Shown here piece after piece: positions 22,006 to 33,800 of a stretch of 64,000 bases of DNA (its first letter is position 1; every line of letters begins with the position of its first letter). Source of the DNA: Heterohyrax brucei (Eukaryota; Chordata; Mammalia; Hyracoidea; Procaviidae); NCBI GenBank assembly GCA_028571685.1, contig CM053146.1, positions 61,475,431-61,539,430 on the forward strand, written 5' to 3'. A program made the translations under genes and the position numbers. The notes under the pieces were generated by a model that worked only from the letters and a program-made list of their open reading frames with translations, ran no database searches and was not told the origin of the DNA.

Positions 22006-23800
22006 CGGAAGTTACATAATATAGGGTCCATGCTAGTTATGTCATAGGTGATTGGATGAAGAGGAACAGAAATCAGTGCATCAAACAGTACATCAAATGG
22101 TGACTAAGAAGTCTCACAAGGAAGACAAACTAGGTTTTTTTTTTTCCTTAACCTCCAAAATAAAGTTGGTTTGTGAGACAACAAAGTACACCTTACTAAA
22201 AATATTAACTGTAGGAAAAAAAAAAGATTAGACATTCCACAGGAGTTCCTAGAAGGAGAGTTATTCTTTTGTCCAAATTAACTAACAGATTTTTCTGGAA
22301 ATAAGAAGGGAACAATTTATATTCATACTAATAAAATTTATATCAATACTAATACTAATAAATAGTAAAATTTATACTAAAAATAAAAGTGAAATGACTT
22401 GGAGAAGAAATGAGGGGGACATTCACATAAAAGGGGAGTGCAGCGAGAGAGGAGAAGGTGAATCGTTGAGTCTGAAATTTCAGAAGTGCCTGTCTTCTCT
22501 TTGAGAGGTCTAAGATAAGACCATGGATGCAAATTGGTAAGGTGATAAGAAGACAGTATTTGTTGAAAAGGTAAAAGATAGTCGCTAGTGTGGTAACCAC
22601 ACTAACAGTTCTGAAATCTCCCCAAGTGAGTAAATCTCTAAAGTCAAAGACCTTTATTTTAATATAAGAGTAATCCAAACTCATACGAAACCAACAATGA
22701 AGTAAGTAGAAGACAACGATAAAAAGTGATTTCATCAGAAAGCAAAGGTGATAGAGAAATGGAGACACTGGAACGGTACATCCTGTTTCCCTGGCTAAGG
22801 ATTAATGTGGTATGAATAAAGAGCAGCTTCAGCTACTGGGGCTAAAGTGGAGCCCATAGCTTGGTAGTAGAGGACATTTTGGTAAGCTAGAAGACGATCC
22901 TATGACATGTATTGTAGTTCATTAAAAGAAAATCTTGACCTCAGAAGAAATCAGTTAGTGTAAAAACCAGCTATTGACTACACTTTTTTAAAGTAAATCT
23001 GTTTCCATCAAGTAAAGTCGTTACTGTCATAGTTGATTCCTTTCACCTCATGAAGGTCAGTATGTATTTCACCTAATTAAAATGTGTTGAGCAGTTACTA
23101 ATCACTTTTGAGCAATTTTCAGTAAATTGAAAAGCCTCAACTTTAGTCCCTGTCACTCTTCACTCAGAAGATTGAGGTCCAGACAGCCTGATTCATTGCT
23201 TTATTCAGTATTCAAAAGAAGGGTGTCTTCCCAATACTTTGGGATAGATTATTTTAGCAAATGTTATCGCTAGCAGTAATAACCAAATTTACTTCTAAAG
23301 ACTCAATGGAATATAATTACATATTTGGATTGTGGTAAGCAAACTGAAGAAATTTTTATTGAAACCATTATCAACCAATTAGTATAATTAGGCCTCAACT
23401 TTTTATGTTGAGTTGCTTACTTCACAGAATAAACCCATTGAAAATTTTCTTAATTTATGGCAGTAATGCTGTTAAACTGTTCAACATTCAAACTATGCTT
23501 TGCCATCTGCTTAGTTCAAATGGTTGTGTGGATTCTCCTCTTGTTAAGCTTTATTAAGCTTGCACCAACATAGCATTTTAACCTCTAAACACAGGAAAAG
23601 CAACAAACAGGTGAAGATCAACAAACACTGCAGGAAGATTTTAAATGTCTAATCAGATGGAAGAAATGTCTAAAAAGAGCAGGCAGGAAAATGGAATGCC
23701 AACTGTTGTAGCCATAAGCACAAGAAGGTGAGAATAGGTGGCTGCTTGCCAAGGAAACCTCAGGCCCTGTGAATTCAAAGTGCTATTACAAACAGAAGTA
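22006..23800. other. Unassigned sequence
   Basis: No young repeat recognised. A 137-codon minus-strand frame (22355-22768) is the longest here. It is rich in Phe, Leu and Ser from an A-rich plus strand and shows no domain or splice context, so I regard it as chance. A T-rich run lies at 22137-22147. Confidence 0.3.
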
Positions 23801-23803
23801 CTG

Positions 23804-23842
23804 GCAAAAAAAAAAAAAAAAAAGAAAGAAAGAAAGAGAAAA
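23804..23842. repeat. Poly-A and (AAAG)n tract
   Basis: An 18-base A run followed by AAAG units. On the minus strand it encodes a run of Phe that inflates a chance frame. Confidence 0.95.
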
Positions 23843-23934
23843 AGCAACAGCCAATTTTAAACATGGACTTGTGAAAAACTTCAGGATTTTGCTAGAGAAT
23901 TTCTACACACTAGATTTAGGCTGAACAGAAAATA

Positions 23935-24260
23935 CAGGTAGTCTTCGATTTATGGTATATTTGAGTTACTAGGAATCCCCGCTTAAAACCATCTGTTTTT
24001 GTTTTCGTACTACATAGAACATTGCAGGACGTAACTTGCTAATGTTATTATTCTCAAACGTTTACTTGAAGATTTTTGTATGTAATTTTTACAGTCTCTG
24101 AAGACAAATAAAGATCAGCCTATATAACAAAGATACTGAAAATAAAAGCCCAAAATAATGAAAACTTTAAAAACAAATGAAAAAAAAAGGAGATACTCAG
24201 TTTATGTCAGAATTATGCTGGAGTCGTCAGAACAGAGTTCTTATGTCAAGGCATGTTACT
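23935..24260 (+). mobile_element. Tc/mariner-like non-autonomous element, left end
   Basis: Starts CAGGTAGTCTTCGATTTATG directly after a TA dinucleotide. This terminus resembles the Tigger-like MITE in the provirus. The right inverted end is not recognisable, so the element is probably truncated; the end coordinate is approximate. Confidence 0.4.
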
Positions 24261-24318
24261 GCGGTTGAATGAGTGCGTGCAGGAAAGGATTCAGAACTGC
24301 GCACGACACAGAGCAAGG

Positions 24319-24520
24319 AGCCCTGACTGTGCAACGGTGAAAGCAGTCAGTTGCTAACCGAAACACTGGCAGTTCAAATGCACCAGCGTCTCTTCAGGAC
24401 AAATATATGGCAGTCTGCTTTCTGCTGGGAGACCCTATGGGGCAGTTTTACTTTGTCGTGTAGTGCTGCTATGACTCAGAATCTACTCGATGGCAATGGG
24501 TTTTGTAGGTTTTTTGTTTA
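24319..24520 (+). mobile_element. AfroSINE
   Basis: Head 'gagccctgactgtgcaacgg', tRNA-like 'gctaaccgaaacactggcag', body 'gaccctatggggcagtttta', tail 'atgactcagaatctactcga' and a T-rich end. Confidence 0.9.
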
Positions 24521-24530
24521 TTTTAAATAG

Positions 24531-24576
24531 AATTGCTATGAGTCAGAATTGACAAGACAGTAACGAGTTTGGTATT
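24531..24576 (+). mobile_element. AfroSINE/RTE tail fragment
   Basis: Only the 3' end is present: 'gctatgagtcagaattgaca' and 'cgagtttgg'. It lies 10 bases beyond the previous SINE in the same orientation. No target duplication could be found, so it may be a decayed second copy. Confidence 0.6.
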
Positions 24577-25053
24577 TGGACTTTACGACACACAGTAAGT
24601 ACATCACAAATGTTGGCAATTACCAGTTAGTTTAATTCCTTTGTTTCTTTCCCTGACCCTATTTCCAATCCTGGCTCCCCGGTGTTTGAGACTAGTAATA
24701 GTTTTTAAGTAGACTGGTCTTTCAAATATTGCTCTAGTTTCTCCATCATCATGCCCTTGTCTCCATAAAGTTTAGATTTCTATACTCTCAAATAGAAAGT
24801 TTCATGGCTTATTTTCCTAAAATTCCTTTCCTTCTTCTACCAAATGCTCTCTCCCCTTCTCTCTGTTCACCCAGTGGTTGTATTTCTTGGTGGCTTATTT
24901 CAATCCCTTACTGCAATCCAGATACGTCTTTGATTCTCTGAATTCCTGTGTTGATTGTTTATTTTGTCCTTTTGGAATTTCTAGATTCTGAAAATACGTT
25001 AATCAAAGGAAGCCCTACAGACCAATGAATCATTTGATTTTTAAAGTTACACA
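24577..25053. other. Unassigned sequence
   Basis: T- and C-rich sequence with no recognisable repeat or coding feature. Confidence 0.3.
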
Positions 25054-25066
25054 CCTATTTGTATTT

Positions 25067-27388
25067 TACTGTATTATTTATTTTTATTATGATTAAGTGA
25101 AAGTTTACAACCCAAATCAATTTTGCATGCATGATTGGCTGGCCTATCTAAAGCTCCTCTGCTCTCCTTGTCCCATGACTCCTCCTTTTTATTCTATACC
25201 TGTCATATCTTCATAACAAGCTCCTGCCCCTATTCTCTACCCCCTTCTCTTCTATCTAGAAAGAGACCAGTAGGAGAGTCTCCTACAAATTCATAGAGCT
25301 ATAAAGTATATCTACTTTATGTGTGTGGTCACATTGTGTCCCTGAGTCTAGACCATTTTTGTCCAAAGATTGACCTCAACGGTGTTTTCTAGACAGGGGC
25401 AGCAGCAGGTCTATGGGCCATGCTCCCAGTGGATCCTCCAGGCTGTCTGACCATCAATTCTTTTTCACATGTTGCCACAGGGATTCAAAATTGTGTGCCG
25501 CATTACAGCCATCTTTTGTGGGGGCTGGGCATCATCTGTTTCTTCTGGTCACATGTTGATAGTCTCCCGTTTACATACCTCCTTCTGTCTCCTGGGATCA
25601 TTTTCTTTGTGTCTTCGGTGTTCTTGGTGATCATCTGTTCTGGATGACTTGGGACCACTTGGTGTACCTCAGATGGCAGCTTGCTAGGTTTTAATATCCC
25701 AGATGCCACTCACCAATATGGGGTGCAGAAGGCTCTCTTAGCAATAGGCTAATTATGCCAATTGACCTCAATGTCCCCCGAGAGCATGGTCCTTATACTG
25801 TGCTCCTGCTACTCTATCCTTACAATATTGGGTTGAGATTAGAAGAGCTTTCAGTTTATGGTGAAGTCCACTTGAGTTCACCTACTTAGTACTGTGTACT
25901 GTCACTGCTGTCACCTAATGCAATTTCTATCGACGATCTATGACTAATCTTTGCCCTCTTTCTTGACTCTTGTAGCTGTCAAAGAATCTTCTTCAGTACC
26001 TGAGTCTATTTTTAAGTGTTTATAGCAGGGATCTCATACAATATTTGTTCCTCAGCCACTGACTGACTTCACTCAGCATAATGTCTTCCAGTTGAAACCA
26101 GGTTACAAGATGAAAGGCCCCAAGACATATTATAATCAAGCTTAATATAATGAAAGATAAATAGAGGTTCTTAAAGGCAGTGAGGCTCAAAGTAAAGTGA
26201 ACATTCAAAGAGAAATCCTATCAGCTTTTGTTTGACTTCTCAGCAGAAACAGTGTTGGCAAGAAAGCAGTGGGATTACACATTCAAAGCCCTGAATGAGA
26301 AAAATTTCCAACCAAGAATTATATATCCTGCAGAATTGTTTCTCATATATTATGGTGAAATTAAGACATCTGCATATAAACAGAAGCTTAGAGACTTGGT
26401 AAAAACCAAACCCAAACTACAGGAAGTACTGAAAGTTCTTTGCTTAGAAAAACAAAAACATTAAGTGTATACTCAAGCAGGCAATGCAAGACACAACATT
26501 CAGAATCCTACGCACTTAGGGAAGTCAATAAGCTCTATCAAAACTACATTATTAAAAGAAGGGAACCAGTGATTATAACATGAAAACCATGACATCACCA
26601 CATTAAAATGTTGGATATATTACAGTAGTTATAACCCTTTCAGATGGAGATGAAATTAAAAAGATATGCAGAAGTCTGATTTAAATGTAGAATAGTAACA
26701 GGGATCATAGAGGTAGCTGCAAAGAAAAATGACAATGCAGAATATCAAAACAAGTAACATAATACACGAGTCTCAACAGACACAAAACCAATACAGAAAC
26801 AGATGAAAATTCAACCCCAAAAGAAGAATGACCCAGAGTAGAATATTAAGAGCAACAGAGAAAACATCAACACAAAAATAAACGTATCAAAATGACAGCA
26901 CTAAAAACATACCTGTCAACAATTACACTGAATGTTGCTCTTCCTACTGTGAAACAGCAGAGTCTATGGAACAGTTCAGAAAAGAGAAAGTGGAGGGGCA
27001 GTGGTGCTTTCAGTTAGCAGCCAGGCTCCCAATATGTGGCTATCCCAAACTCAGTCTCTCTGTTGCACTATACACTGTTTACTTAAGTACTACAGTTCAG
27101 TGTATTTGTCAGCTCATGCCCAGTCCCTGCCTCCCAGATAACAAGGAAAGCATGAATACCTGCAGTCCTCTGAAATGGTGAGTCACTAGGAGCAGGGGTC
27201 AGCAGCTGTGGGCTTATCTTTGATAGAGGTGGTTTAGTCTGTTTCTGGTGCCTAGTCACTTCTGACAACCCTATGCCAGATCCTATGGCTCCCCACGTGT
27301 CCATGTTACTCCATTCAGTTATCATTCCTTAGTTCACAGAGGGAATTGAGGAGACATGTGTCTGGTCTGCCATATTGGCCCCGCCTCT
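25067..27388 (-). mobile_element. L1 with rearranged interior
   Basis: One insertion bounded by a 13-bp direct repeat CCTATTTGTATTT (25054-25066 and 27389-27401). From its 5' end (right, minus strand) it has a 5' UTR-like segment starting near 'ggcggggccaatatggc' with a YY1-like site (27388 down to about 26946). Next comes a block in the opposite orientation with the end of ORF1, the inter-ORF region and the first codons of ORF2 (about 26100-26940, plus strand). Last is a 3' UTR in the correct orientation with an A-rich tail (about 26096 down to 25067). Most of ORF1 and ORF2 is missing. Confidence 0.75.
26228..26464 (+). pseudogene. L1 ORF1p C-terminal domain remnant
   Basis: A 78-codon open stretch whose residues 3-8 read DFSAET, with NFQPRIIYPAE about 20 residues on and KLRDLVKTKP towards the end. 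This matches the C-terminal domain of L1 ORF1p, the nucleic-acid chaperone that coats L1 RNA. It stops about 430 bases before an ORF2-like start (ATG at 26892), the usual L1 spacing. The trimer coiled coil and the RRM domain upstream are absent. It lies in the inverted block of the L1 above. Confidence 0.8.
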
Positions 27389-27463
27389 CCTATTTGTATT
27401 TGAATAATCAACCGTAGACATTTTCGTACTTTTAGGTCTATCATGACACAGTCAAGGTCTTTT

Positions 27464-27626
27464 AAAAAAAAATTCATTGCTATCTAGTTGGTGCCATCTC
27501 ACAGCAACCCCACAGGACAGCTTAGAACTGCCTCATTAGGTTTCCAAGGAACAGCTGGTGGATTCAAACTGATGACTTGTTTTTTTAGCAGTTGAGCTCC
27601 TACCCACTGTGCCACCAGGGCTTCTG
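27464..27626 (-). mobile_element. AfroSINE, antisense
   Basis: Has 'ccaaggaacagctggtggat' and the head complement 'gtgccaccagggcttctg'. Direct repeat AGGTCTTTT at 27455-27463 and 27627-27635 flanks it. Confidence 0.93.
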
Positions 27627-27869
27627 AGGTCTTTTGGATGCCCTATAAATGCTTCCTCTAGTTCATGAAAGTTTCAGTGAAAAGTTATGACTTAATGGGA
27701 TAGCAAATAGTATAAACTCATCAATCATTTAATAACTTCTACACACTAATAAAAGGGGCAAAATCTTAAAATTGACTAATGGTAAGTTTTTACAGAAAAA
27801 TGTGTTTACAATAATTTTGTCAGTTATATCAACCAAAAGATCAAATGCATGAGCAAATTTCTTCCATGA

Positions 27870-27929
27870 GCTATTATGAGTTGGAATTAGCTTAACAGCT
27901 GTGGCTTTGGGTTTGGTTTTGGTTTATTT
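27870..27929 (+). mobile_element. AfroSINE tail fragment
   Basis: Tail only: 'ctattatgagttggaattag' and 'gggtttggttttggttt'. The RTE fragment follows at once in the same orientation. No target duplication seen. Confidence 0.7.
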
Positions 27930-29600
27930 TAGACTGGAAAGGAATATGTCAGGGTTGTAGCCTTTCAATGCACTTATTAAATCCGTATGCTGAACGAATG
28001 AACTGAGGCACAGGACTACATGAAGAAGAACAGGATATCACGATTGGAAGAAGACCCATTAACAACCTGCAATAAGCTGATGACACAACCTTGCTTGCTC
28101 AGAGTAAAGCACTTACCAATAAAGATCAAACATCATAGCCTTCAGTATGAATCACACTTCAGTAAAAAAAAAAAAAAATCCTCACATATGGACCAACGAA
28201 CAACATCATACTAAACAGATAAAAGACTGAAGTTACAGAGGATTTCATTTTACTTGGATCCACAATCAATACTCATGGTCAGAAGAGTCATGAAATCAAA
28301 TGACGCATCGCACTGGGACAATCTCTTGTAAAAGATCTCTTTAATATATTGAAAAGCAAAGACGTAACTTTTTTTAAATTGTACTTTAGATGAACATTTG
28401 TGGAACAAACAAGCTGCTCGTTAAACAACTGGTACACGTATTGTTTTCTGAAGTTGGTTACCCTACAACGTGTCAACACTCTTCTCTTCTTGACCTTGGG
28501 TTCTCTGTCATCAGATTTCCTTTCCTCTTCTTGTCCTTACCCCTGGGCTGTTCTGCCTCTATAATATCATTTTGTTTTATGGGACTGTCTTGTCTTCCAC
28601 TGAAGGGTGAACATCAGGAGTGGCTTCATTACTGAGCTAGAAGCATGTCTGCAGGCCATGCTCTCTGTCATACCAGTAAGTTTGGTGTTTCTGTTTGTTT
28701 GCTTTTATGAGAGTTTTTTTTCTACACTTTTCTCCAGCTCTACCTGAGATCCTCTTTTGTGATCCCTGTAAGAGCAATAAGCCAGGCACCATCTAGTTGT
28801 GCTGGACTAAGTCTGGTGGAGGCTTTGGTAGTTGTGGTCCATTAATCCCTTGTGCTCTGGTTTTCTTCATACTTGGTTGCTCACATGGGATGAGATCAGT
28901 GGAGTATCTCAGATGGCCACTCATAAAGTTTTAAGACCCTAGATACTAGTCACCAAGGTAGAATGCAGAACACTTTCTTTTTAAACTGTGTTATCCCATT
29001 TAAGCTAGATGTTCCTGGAGATCTTAGTTCCCACAGCCTTCAGCCCAGTAATTTGGTCTCTCAGGGACTTTGGCTGTATCTATGGTGCTTCCATGAACTT
29101 GCTTTGGACAAGCTGTGCTGGCTTCCCCAGCACTGTGTACTGTCTTACCCTTCACCAAAGGCAAAAGTGTCACTTTAAGGGTTAAAGTGGTGTTTTCAAT
29201 CGTCTCATACACGTACAAAGGCTGTACAATGAATAGGGGAGACTGCAGAGCTGATGCCTGTGAATCATGATCCTGGCAAAGAATAACGAATATACTAAGG
29301 TTTGTCAAAAGAACAAACAGATCCGTCTCGGAGGAAGTATGACCAGAATGCTTCTTAGAAGCAAACACGGAGGGATTTCATTTCACATATTTTGCACTTG
29401 TTATCAGGAGGGATCAATCCCTGGAAAAGGATATTATACTTGATCGATGGTCATTGATGAAGAGGAAGACCCTTAATGAGACGGACTAACTCAGTCAGTG
29501 GCTGCACCAGTAGGGTCAAGCACAACAATCATGAAGATGTCAGCAAACCACATGGTGTTTTGTTCTGTTGTACATACAGTCGCACCTAGCAACACTCTAG
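27930..29600 (+). mobile_element. RTE-clade LINE, interrupted by L1
   Basis: 5'-truncated in the reverse transcriptase. The motif region 'aagctgatgacacaaccttg' is the YADDTTL-coding block of the family with one altered codon. It resumes after the L1 at 29177 with 'gtggtgttttcaatcgtctc' and ends 'ttgttctgttgtacatacag' followed by 'cacctagcaacac'. Non-coding because of many stops. Confidence 0.88.
28372..29160 (-). mobile_element. L1 3' UTR inserted in the RTE copy
   Basis: Begins with a T run (complement of a poly-A tail) and 'aaattgtactttagatgaac', the complement of the L1 3' terminus 'gcacaataaaa'-type end. It continues through the 3' UTR blocks shared with 32.66-33.4 kb. Flanked by GCAAAGACGTAACTTT and GCAAAAGTGTCACTTT (12 of 16 identical). 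789 bp, 5'-truncated. Small frames at 28963-29368 fall inside it. Confidence 0.88.
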
Positions 29601-29606
29601 AAAATG

Positions 29607-29724
29607 GAAACCCTAGTGCTATAGCAGTTAAATGCTCCATCTGCTAACCAAAAAGGTAGTTCAAATCCACCTAGCACTCCTTGGAAACTCTATGGGGCAG
29701 GTATACTTTGACTTATATGGTTGC
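29607..29724 (+). mobile_element. AfroSINE, left part
   Basis: Head 'gaaaccctagtgctatagca', tRNA-like 'gctaaccaaaaaggtagttc' and body 'cttggaaactctatggggca'. Cut after 'ttatatggttgc' by an LTR; the remaining tail is at 30314-30352. Confidence 0.93.
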
Positions 29725-30313
29725 TGTTTTAGTTATCTAGTGCTGCCTTAATGGAATTATCACAAGTGGATGGCTTTAAAAAGAGAATTTTATTTGTCAC
29801 AGTTCAATAAGTTAGAAGTCCAAATTTAGGGTGTGAGCTCCAGGGGAAGGCTTTCTCTGTTGACACTGGAGGAATGCCCTTGTCATCAGTCTTCCTCTGC
29901 ACTAGAGCTTCTGAGGGGCAGGACCCCAGTCCTTTCCTAAGGACACACTCAGCTCCCAAAGAGGTCCCCCCAATTGAGCTTGCTTCCCTTTCTTTTTACA
30001 GCTCAAGAGACTGTCTTAAGGGACAAAACAATATCATATGTTAAGCCTGCTACACCAACACAACAGCACCCATCTACCGCCATTAACACCACAGAGGCAG
30101 GAATTCCAATCTGGAAGAACATAACACAATACCAGGAATTAGGCCAAGCCAAGCCAAGTGCCATGGAGTTAGATCCTAGGGGCCAGGGTAGAACTGACCC
30201 TCAGGGTATTCAAGGAGCACCTAGTGGATTTGAACTGTTGACCTTGTGTCCAGGAATTACAGCTGAGCAAAATTGCTATAGATTTTGGGGGGAACATAAC
30301 TCAATCCATGACA
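29725..30313 (-). mobile_element. MaLR/ERVL-type solitary LTR inside an AfroSINE
   Basis: Plus-strand ends are TGTTTTAGTTATCTAG and CAATCCATGACA. The same family lies at 9696-10260. A perfect 5-bp duplication GTTGC (29720-29724 and 30314-30318) flanks it. It contains a later AfroSINE at 30142-30249. The 115-codon frame 29974-30321 crosses both and is not a gene. Confidence 0.9.
30142..30249 (-). mobile_element. AfroSINE inside the LTR
   Basis: Antisense copy with the tail complement 'ggccaagccaagccaagtgc' and 'agcacctagtggatttgaac'. It has a 10-bp direct repeat CCAGGAATTA at 30132-30141 and 30250-30259. The (TTGGC)n-type tail differs from the gttttggttt tail of most other copies. Confidence 0.92.
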
Positions 30314-30352
30314 GTTGCTGAGTCAGAATTGACTCAAAGGCAGTGGCTTTTA
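30314..30352 (+). mobile_element. AfroSINE, right part
   Basis: 'gttgctgagtcagaattgac' then 'aaaggcagtggc': the tail that belongs to the SINE at 29607-29724, with a 2-base deletion beside the target duplication. Confidence 0.93.
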
Positions 30353-32650
30353 TTTATTTTTAACTATAGTCCAGGAAATAGATAATAGCAGTTTTAACTG
30401 GGATTGTAGCTATAAAGATGCTGAAAAATTATTAGATAATTACAGATTCTGGTGATATACTGTACAGAACAGTTGATGGATGCAATGTTATGGGTGAGGA
30501 ATAGAGAGTCAAAGATGACTCCTGGCATCTAAGCAAATGGGCAGTGGTCAGGTAGATTGGTAAGGATGAGGATTTAAGGGAACACAGATAATTTAAGAAT
30601 TTAAGGTTAATTTTGAAATTTATACACTAAGATTTATTTATTTTAGTAACTGTATTTCCTTTTTCAGATTTGCTTTATCAACTATTTCCCTATAAATATC
30701 TTCAAGCATCTTTTTGTAAACAATAAAAGTAATTGATTTCTCATAGATTCACGATCTAGAATATTTGCAGTTTGTGTTGTCAATTTTTTTTGTTTCTTCA
30801 CGATGTCTTCTTTTTTTGCATTTCTTTTGCTCTTAAAAGGGGGGGGGAAGACCCTGTTAGATGTAATTTAAGGATTAAGATGAATATAACTTCATCCAGA
30901 GATGCTGGGGCTTCTGCCAGGACCTTGGAGGTAATAGCTGTCAAGGATCAATTTAAACTAAACTCAAGATCAGAAGTTGCTCAGATAACCATGGAACTGA
31001 AAATCATGCTGGAATTTCAGATGACTGGCTAGTCCACTTTTGTTTTATACTCTCCCAAAGACTGTTTTTAGTATCCTAGATTACAGGCTGAAAGAATCTC
31101 TTGTGGAATTCCTCAAATTGGATTCCTCAATTTGAGTGGATCTCCAGGTTTCATTGCTATCATCTTAAAGCAGTTACCACGCACATTTCAATTTTCAATT
31201 TCTATTTTCTCTCCACTTTTGGCTAGGCAATTCTTTATTGTCTTGACTATTTTTAATGCTTTAAAAAGACATCTTGTCTACTGCTTTTAGATATTTACTG
31301 CAAGGCAGTGTACAGATTGATCCACATATCAAACCAACATAAAGCAAAATGTTTCATTCTGAATATGTTAGGAACTAAAAGCCTGTACAACAATCAAGGT
31401 GAGGTGCTGAATGGACAAGGAAATTCAAAATTCAATTCAAAATTCTCAGCAGAGGCCAATACTGAAAATATAATTTAGGAAGACATTGATGTATACATAT
31501 TATTTAAAGCTGAAGGATCAGATAAGATTATATAAGATGTGAATGTACACAGATAGGAGTCAAAAGATCAAGGACTGAGGAATTCAGAATTGGAGGACAG
31601 AAACAGGAAGAGATGTTAGCAAAGAAGACTAGGAAGGCACAGCTAATAGTGTATAAATGAAACTACTATATTATGATGTAATTACATTAAAAAAGAAAGT
31701 GTTTGAAGAATTGAAGGTAACCAACTCTATCAACCCTTCTGTGAGGTGCAATGAGAACTTCAAAAAGGCATAGTCATTGATTCTGATGATACTGAGGTCA
31801 TTGAGAAGAACAGTTTGGGGGAGTTGTGTGACAAAAACCTTAATGGAGTAAGCTGAAGAGATCAGAGAGTAAGAAGTGGAGACCCTGAGTGCCCACAACA
31901 CTGCAGCGATTTCCTGTGATGCAGAGGGGAAAGCAACGAAGCAACAGCTAGAGGGGAATTTATGACCAAGGTAATAAAAATGACATGCCTGATTTCTTAT
32001 TCAGCTGATCATACAGAAATGAAGAAAATCCTGGAGCAAGAAGAGCAGGGCTAACCGGAACAGTGAAGCCTCTGAACAGACAATCAGGGAGAGAATTCAG
32101 AGTCCACAGGGTTAGAAATACTTCTTTCCTGATTAGGGAAGAAAGCAAACCAGGTGAATTAAGACACATGTAGCTTGACAGAGCTGGTGGTGAGACTGTG
32201 TGTTTTGACTGGATTCACTGCTCTGCAAGAGGATAGACTTATTTCTCACATGTTTTCCATTTCTGAAGAGAATTATACATTGGAGATACATCATATATCC
32301 AGGAAAGAGTGACTAGGATCCTAAGAGGATCTTACGTTTTATTCCTTTACGAGTAAAGGAATTGGATATGTTTAGACACACAGAGAAAGCAATGGTATTT
32401 ATGTCTGTATGTGTGTATGGCTCCGGAACATAGAACTACATGACCAATGGATGGAGGTTGTAGGTAGGCAGATTTCAGTTCATAATAGAGATGGACTTTG
32501 TAATATTAGGAACTTCACAGTTGGGAGGTTGAGAAGTTCTCTTCCCAGAAGTGTTCAGACAGCTGGCTGACCTCCGTGAACATGTTCTGAAGGTCATTAT
32601 TGCATTGAAATGAGGAGTTGTATCAGAACACTTAGGTCCGTACCAGAAGT
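30353..32650. mobile_element. Ancient degenerate mammalian repeat, partly unassigned
   Basis: Purine-rich text such as 'gtcaaagatgactcctggca' and 'tgaggtcattgagaagaaca' resembles the same ancient repeat as 20.7-21.8 kb. Many short frames appear by chance. A G-run lies at 30840-30847. Boundaries and family are uncertain. Confidence 0.3.
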
Positions 32651-32657
32651 GAAGTGT

Positions 32658-33400
32658 TTTTTTTTGTTTTTGTTTTTTTAATTCCTCTGTTGTGTCACAT
32701 TAGTTGCAATCCCCACAATGTGACAGAACACTCCCGCTTTCTACCTGGAGTCCCTACCGTCAACTCAATCAGTTCCTTTCTGCCTTCCCATCCTGGCTCT
32801 GGACAGGAGCTACTCAACTGGTTTCATGGACCTGACTGAACGAAGACGTACACTCCTTACAAGTATTATATTTTTATTTTATACAGCTATCTGATCTTTG
32901 TCTGAAGAGTGGGTTTCAGGAATGGTTCCAACTCTGAGTTAGCAAGTTCAGGGCCCACAGTTTCAGGGGTTCCTCCCGTCTATATCAGACCATTAAGTCT
33001 AGTCTTTTTACATGAATTTGAGTTGTGTCCCACACTTTTCTCCTACTCTGTCCTGGACTCTCTGTAGTATTCCCTGTCAGGACAGTCATTTATGGTAGCT
33101 GGGTACCATCTAGTTCTGGTCTCAGGCTGGTGAAGTCTCTGGTTTATACAATCCTTTAGTCTCTTGGGCTAGTATCTTCCTCATGTCTTTGGTTTTTCTT
33201 CATTCTCCTTTGTTCCGAGTGGGATGGGACCAACCAATGCATCTTAGTCCAATTTTTTATGGCCCAAGACACCACTCACCAAAATGGGATGTGGAACATT
33301 ACTTAATACACTTTGCTATGCTGACTGACCTAGATGTTCCCAAAAGTACAGTCTTCTGGCCCAGCCTTAGCTATTCTGTCCTTCAAAGTGTTTAGATGTG
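32658..33400 (-). mobile_element. L1 3' UTR fragment, antisense
   Basis: Starts with a T-rich run (32658-32680, the complement of a poly-A tail). Carries the L1 3' UTR blocks 'gctgggtaccatctagttct', 'tggtgaagtctctgg' and 'aagacaccactcaccaaaat' also found at 28.8-28.9 kb. The part at 32690-32850 is more diverged. Confidence 0.85.
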
Positions 33401-33800
33401 TCCAGGAAACTTTTTAGCTTTTGCTTTAGTCCAGTTGTCAAATGAGTTCTTGAATTCAGTGACTGGTTCCTCTTCTGAGAATACTCCTCAGCAATGTTTT
33501 TTTCTTCCTTACTCTAAGGGCTGAATTGTGGAAAACACACTTAATGAAGACTTTTAAAAAAAAGAGTGTGGTGAGATAGGAAACATAGCTCAGATTGCTT
33601 CTTATGGGTACACTTTGCCAGCTTTGTAAACAAAACACACAGGGTCATGAAATGCTTATGACTGAGGGTTGTTGGAGAAACTTGAGGAAACACATATCCA
33701 ATTCTGTTTCTCTTCTTCTTTTTAATGCTTTTGAACTTGAGTTTGTGCTTAAGATGCTTCAACGAGGTTATTGCTTAATTAAGTAGAGAGAAGAAAAGAA
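33401..33800. other. Unassigned sequence
   Basis: Several overlapping 60-73-codon frames on both strands; none has a motif. Probably the flank of the L1 above. Confidence 0.3.

Noticed and set aside
22355-22768. 137-codon minus-strand ORF
   Set aside because: Composition-driven (Phe, Leu, Ser, Tyr) with no motif, splice sites or conservation evidence available.
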